Shown: in pieces, positions 35,802-38,601 of the stretch
Numbering within the stretch: the first letter of the stretch is position 1
Layout: every line of letters begins with the position of its first letter
Origin: a virus
Strand: one strand, 5' to 3'
Virus record (IMG/VR): IMGVR_UViG_3300004176_000001
Span: 1 to 38,601 of that record
DNA: 38,601 nucleotides
The notes under the pieces: generated by a model
Database searches by the model: none
What the model was told of the DNA's origin: nothing
The model's input: only the letters and a program-made list of their open reading frames with translations
Program-made: the position numbers and the translations under genes

Positions 35802-37022
35802 ATGGCCTGGTTTAAATTTTTCCAAAAGAAAAGCGCGATCACTAACAGCGCCGACATCTGGCGCGAGCTGCTGGGCCAGGCCAGCAGCAAGGCCGGCATC
35901 CCGATCAATCACAAAACCGTGTTGCAGTTGACCACGGCGCAATCCTGCGCGCGGGTGATTGCCGAGGATATCGCCCAGCTCCCGTTCAAATTGTTCAGGG
36001 ATAGGCCCGACGGCGGCAGCGATCCCGCATCGGACCATGCGGTTTATGAACTGATCAAAACCAAACCTAACGACTGGCAAACCGCGTTTGAACTGCGCGA
36101 ACAGATCGGCCTGCATTTGGTACTGACCAACGATGCCTATATCTGGCTCAACCGGGTGCGCGGCGGTATCGTCGAATTGCTCCCCCTGGAGCCGCAAAAC
36201 GTCAAGGTAATCCGCAAGGATAACGAATCCAGTTACGAAATAAGCCTGGAGGGCGGGCAAAAACAAATCCTTCCCAAGTCCGACATCTGGCATATTCGAG
36301 GACCAAGCTGGAACGGTTGGCAGGGCTTGGACGGCGTGCGCCTGATGCGCGAGGCTGTCGGCCTGGCGTTGGCATTGGAAGAGCATGGCTCGCGCATGTT
36401 TAGCAATGGCGCCACTGTTGGCGGCGTGCTGTCGACCGATCAAAGCCTAAATACGGATCAGGTTAAGGCCCTGCGCGAAAGCTGGGAGGCGCGTCAATCC
36501 GGCACCGCCAACGCCTATAAAACCGCAGTCATGTGGGGCGGGATGAAGTGGGAGCCGATGGCCACCGCCAACGATGCCGCCCAATTCCTCGAAACCCGTC
36601 GGTTTCAGGTCGAGGAAACCTGCCGGGCCTTTAAGGTGATGCCGATTATGGTCGGGCATAGCGACAAAACGACCACCTATGCCAGTGCCGAACAGATGTT
36701 TTTGGCGCATTTACGCAATACCATGGGGCCCTGGCTTAGCCGAATTGAGCAATCCGCCGACTGTAACCTGCTGACTGATGGCGAGCGCAAACAGGGCTAT
36801 CACACCAAATTTATGCGCAACGCCTATCTGGCCAGCGTGGCAACCGATCGGGCCGCATTTTACGCGCAAATGTACGGTATCGGCGCGCTGAATCCGAATG
36901 AAATCCGCGCCCTGGAAGACATGAACCCCTATGCTGGCGGCGAAACCTACCGAGTCCCGCTCAACATGACAGACCCGGCCAATCCAACCGACGGAAATAG
37001 CAACAATGCCGCAACTCCATAA
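35802..37022 (+). CDS. Portal protein (HK97 family)
   Basis: A 406-residue protein starting directly at the terminase stop. It shows the HK97 portal pattern: TVLQLTTAQSCARVIAEDIA, LPFKLFRD, then DAYIWLNRVRGGIVELLPLE, SDIWHIRGPSWNGWQGLDGV, and the long helix region EETCRAFKVMPIMVGHSDKT with TYASAEQMFLAHLRNTMGPW. Twelve copies make the ring through which DNA passes. The C-terminus is short and polar; the 3' end overlaps the protease gene by 17 bases. Confidence 0.95.
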   Translation: MAWFKFFQKKSAITNSADIWRELLGQASSKAGIPINHKTVLQLTTAQSCARVIAEDIAQLPFKLFRDRPDGGSDPASDHAVYELIKTKPNDWQTAFELREQIGLHLVLTNDAYIWLNRVRGGIVELLPLEPQNVKVIRKDNESSYEISLEGGQKQILPKSDIWHIRGPSWNGWQGLDGVRLMREAVGLALALEEHGSRMFSNGATVGGVLSTDQSLNTDQVKALRESWEARQSGTANAYKTAVMWGGMKWEPMATANDAAQFLETRRFQVEETCRAFKVMPIMVGHSDKTTTYASAEQMFLAHLRNTMGPWLSRIEQSADCNLLTDGERKQGYHTKFMRNAYLASVATDRAAFYAQMYGIGALNPNEIRALEDMNPYAGGETYRVPLNMTDPANPTDGNSNNAATP

Positions 37023-37752
37023 AAAAACCGCCCAACCCGCCGCGCTGGAAACCAAGCGCATCAATTTTGCTGAATGCAAGCTGGCGCCATCGGAAACCGC
37101 CGCCGACACCATGGAATTTACCGGCTACGGCGCGGTTTTCGGCAATATCGACAGCTACGGTGATGTGATCGAAAAAGGCGCGTTCTCCGCCTACCTGGCG
37201 GATGTGAAAAGCGGCAAACAAAACTGGCCGGCCATGCTCACGCAGCACGGCGGCTGGGCCGTCAGCGCCAACGATTTAACCCCAGTCGGCGTCTATACCG
37301 ACCTGAAAGAGGATGATACCGGCCTGAAAACCGCCGGAACGCTGGCGCCAACCCCGCGCGGAACTGAAATCCATGCGCTGATGAAAATGCAGCCCCGCCC
37401 TGCCATCACCGGGTTATCAATCGGCTATTACGTGCGCGAAGAAGCCTACGGCGGAAGAAACGACCCATACGATCGGCTATTAAAGCAGATCGACCTGGTC
37501 GAGATCAGTATTGTCACCTTTCCGGCCAACGACAAGGCACGGATCGGCAACGTCAAATCCGCAGCGGAAATGACGGAACGAGATTTTGAACAACTCCTGC
37601 GGGATGTAGTCGGGTTGAGCAAAAAGGAAGCCAAAACAGTTGTCAGCTGTGGCTTCCGGCAATTGATTACCGAGCGGGATGCCGGTAGTGAAGAGCTAAA
37701 ACAAATGGCGGCGCTATTGGAGCGCAGACAAAACATTTTTAAATCAATCTAG
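37006..37752 (+). CDS. Prohead protease (HK97 gp4-like, S78/U35)
   Basis: A 248-residue serine protease. The barrel pattern FTGYGAVFGNIDSYGDVIEK precedes catalytic His in MLTQHGGWAVSAND, and Ser in AITGLSIGYYVREEA, with an acidic third residue in LVEISIVTFPANDKARI. It cleaves the N-terminal scaffold region of the capsid protein during maturation and then is lost. The C-terminal 60 residues are helical (FEQLLRDVVGLSKKEAKTVV). Located between portal and capsid. Confidence 0.93.
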   Translation: MPQLHKKTAQPAALETKRINFAECKLAPSETAADTMEFTGYGAVFGNIDSYGDVIEKGAFSAYLADVKSGKQNWPAMLTQHGGWAVSANDLTPVGVYTDLKEDDTGLKTAGTLAPTPRGTEIHALMKMQPRPAITGLSIGYYVREEAYGGRNDPYDRLLKQIDLVEISIVTFPANDKARIGNVKSAAEMTERDFEQLLRDVVGLSKKEAKTVVSCGFRQLITERDAGSEELKQMAALLERRQNIFKSI

Positions 37753-37762
37753 GATAACTGTT

Positions 37763-38601
37763 ATGAAAATTACATCCCGCGTGGCCTGGTCGCTTCTGGC
37801 GATCCTCGGCCTATTCATCGCCCAGGCGCTGGGCTACACCGCATCCGCCGAGGAATTAACCGCCGGCGGCCTAATGCTGGCAGGCGTCGGCGACATTGAA
37901 TTGAAAGACATCAACGATATGCTGCAAAAGCAGGGCAATATCTTTGAGGAATTCAAAACCAAAAACGACGAACGCCTAAAATCTATCGAGTCAAAAGGCT
38001 GGGCTCCCGCCGATTTAACCGAACAGGTCGGACGCCTCAGCGAAGCCATGACCAAACTGGATAAAGAGATCCTTGAGATCCAGAAAAAGGCCAACCGCAT
38101 CCCCGGCGGCGCGGGTGAGATGACCGACGAGCAGCGCGAATATAAAGCCGCTTTTAACGATTATATCCGCAAGGGACGCACCGATAATCTAGCTGATATG
38201 CAACGCAAAGCCATGAATACCGGTACGGATTCCGAGGGCGGCTATTTAGTCCTTCCGGAAATGGATCAAATGATCGATCGCATCGTTCCAACGATCAGCG
38301 CCGTTTATCGACTGGCTAATAACGTCACCATCGGCTCGGCGCGGTATGAAAAGCTGATTAAAACTGCCGGCATGACGATGGCACGTGTCGCCGAAGGCGC
38401 AACCGCAGGCGAAACCACTGAGCCTACCTACTCAAAAGTCGCCATCGATGTGTTTCCGGCGGAAGTTGAGCCCTGGGTAAACAACGAAACCCTGCAAGAT
38501 GCTTTAATCGATCTTGAGAACGATCTGGCGATGGAAGCGGCCATCGGGTTTGCCGCCGGCGCAGGGTCGGAGTTCATCACCGGCAACGGCGTCGGCAAGG
38601 C
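37763..38601 (+). CDS. Major capsid protein, HK97 fold, N-terminal part with signal-like leader
   Basis: The start ATG at 37763 follows AGGA by seven bases. The gene continues at position 1 through the 56-bp overlap for a total of about 448 residues. Residues 1-36 unexpectedly resemble a Sec signal peptide (MKITSRVAWSLLAILGLFIA, then a TASA site). Residues about 40-115 are a coiled-coil scaffold (delta) domain (DINDMLQKQGNIFEEFKTKN; LTEQVGRLSEAMTKLDKEIL). The HK97 core begins near residue 130 (YKAAFNDYIRKG) with NTGTDSEGGYLVLPEMDQMI, the family hallmark. Protease cleavage near residue 120-130 would remove leader and scaffold. An internal start (residue 38, MLAGVGDIELK) lacks a ribosome site. 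Confidence 0.94.
   Translation, partial: MKITSRVAWSLLAILGLFIAQALGYTASAEELTAGGLMLAGVGDIELKDINDMLQKQGNIFEEFKTKNDERLKSIESKGWAPADLTEQVGRLSEAMTKLDKEILEIQKKANRIPGGAGEMTDEQREYKAAFNDYIRKGRTDNLADMQRKAMNTGTDSEGGYLVLPEMDQMIDRIVPTISAVYRLANNVTIGSARYEKLIKTAGMTMARVAEGATAGETTEPTYSKVAIDVFPAEVEPWVNNETLQDALIDLENDLAMEAAIGFAAGAGSEFITGNGVGK
38546..38601. repeat. Terminal direct repeat, right copy
   Basis: Identical to 1-56; see the left copy. The capsid frame is preserved across the join (codon boundary at 38546). Confidence 0.9.

Overview
The window is a complete, circularly assembled genome of a temperate siphovirus of the HK97/lambda type. The first 56 bases (1-56) recur exactly as the last 56 (38546-38601). 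The major capsid gene runs in frame across that junction, so the unique genome is about 38,545 bp. Evidence for a temperate lifestyle is a tyrosine integrase next to a 46-bp copy of the 3' half of a tRNA-His gene (attP), an S24-type CI repressor facing a Cro-like gene, and matching operators at both early promoters. The tRNA-His sequence, moderate GC content, sigma70-type promoters and attC sites suggest a proteobacterial host, most likely a gammaproteobacterium. The host genus cannot be fixed from sequence alone.

Layout. Rightward late genes fill 33116-38601 and 1-17468: HNH nuclease, small and large terminase, portal, prohead protease, major capsid protein, a methyltransferase-Rossmann fusion enzyme, a LydA-type holin, head-tail connector, tail terminator, tail tube, a frameshifted tail chaperone pair (G/GT), HK97-gp10-like protein, tape measure, a gene-transfer-agent-like tail tip (DUF2460, DUF2163, NlpC/P60, giant hub), a fibre-like protein and a lysis cassette containing an SSB gene. 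Leftward genes fill 17440-24704: two small regulatory or unknown genes, attP, integrase, a 2.3-kb cassette array, and early genes read from pL. The cI operon (24935-27305, leftward) carries four likely lysogenic-conversion genes. Rightward early genes run from pR: cro, a terminator, tRNA-Met, a tRNA-like sequence, a LuxR-type regulator, small exported proteins, DnaB, a lambda-O-like initiator with iterons, and a Q-like antiterminator followed by a pR'-tR'-like promoter and terminator.

The most remarkable part is 19855-22170. Seven small leftward genes are separated by seven complete integron attC-like sites, plus a half site at one end and a core at the other. Each complete site has RYYYAAC/GTTRRRY-type cores, L boxes, unpaired spacers and, in most, the two extrahelical C and A bases of real attC sites. 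No integron integrase is present. By the extrahelical-base rule every attC points rightward while every cassette gene points leftward, which is the reverse of a normal integron. Gene starts and stops are embedded in the attC arms. This looks like a cassette array (CALIN-like) built into the phage early operon and driven by pL instead of an integron promoter.

How it works together (inference). CI binds AATAC-N4-GTATT operators over the -10 elements of pL and pR to hold lysogeny. Both early transcripts meet an intrinsic terminator near their start, implying antitermination by an unrecognised factor or RNA element. Q-like protein then opens the late operon. The tail hub carries a seven-bladed LVIVD propeller insertion and a C-terminal LamG-like domain, the best candidates for host recognition.
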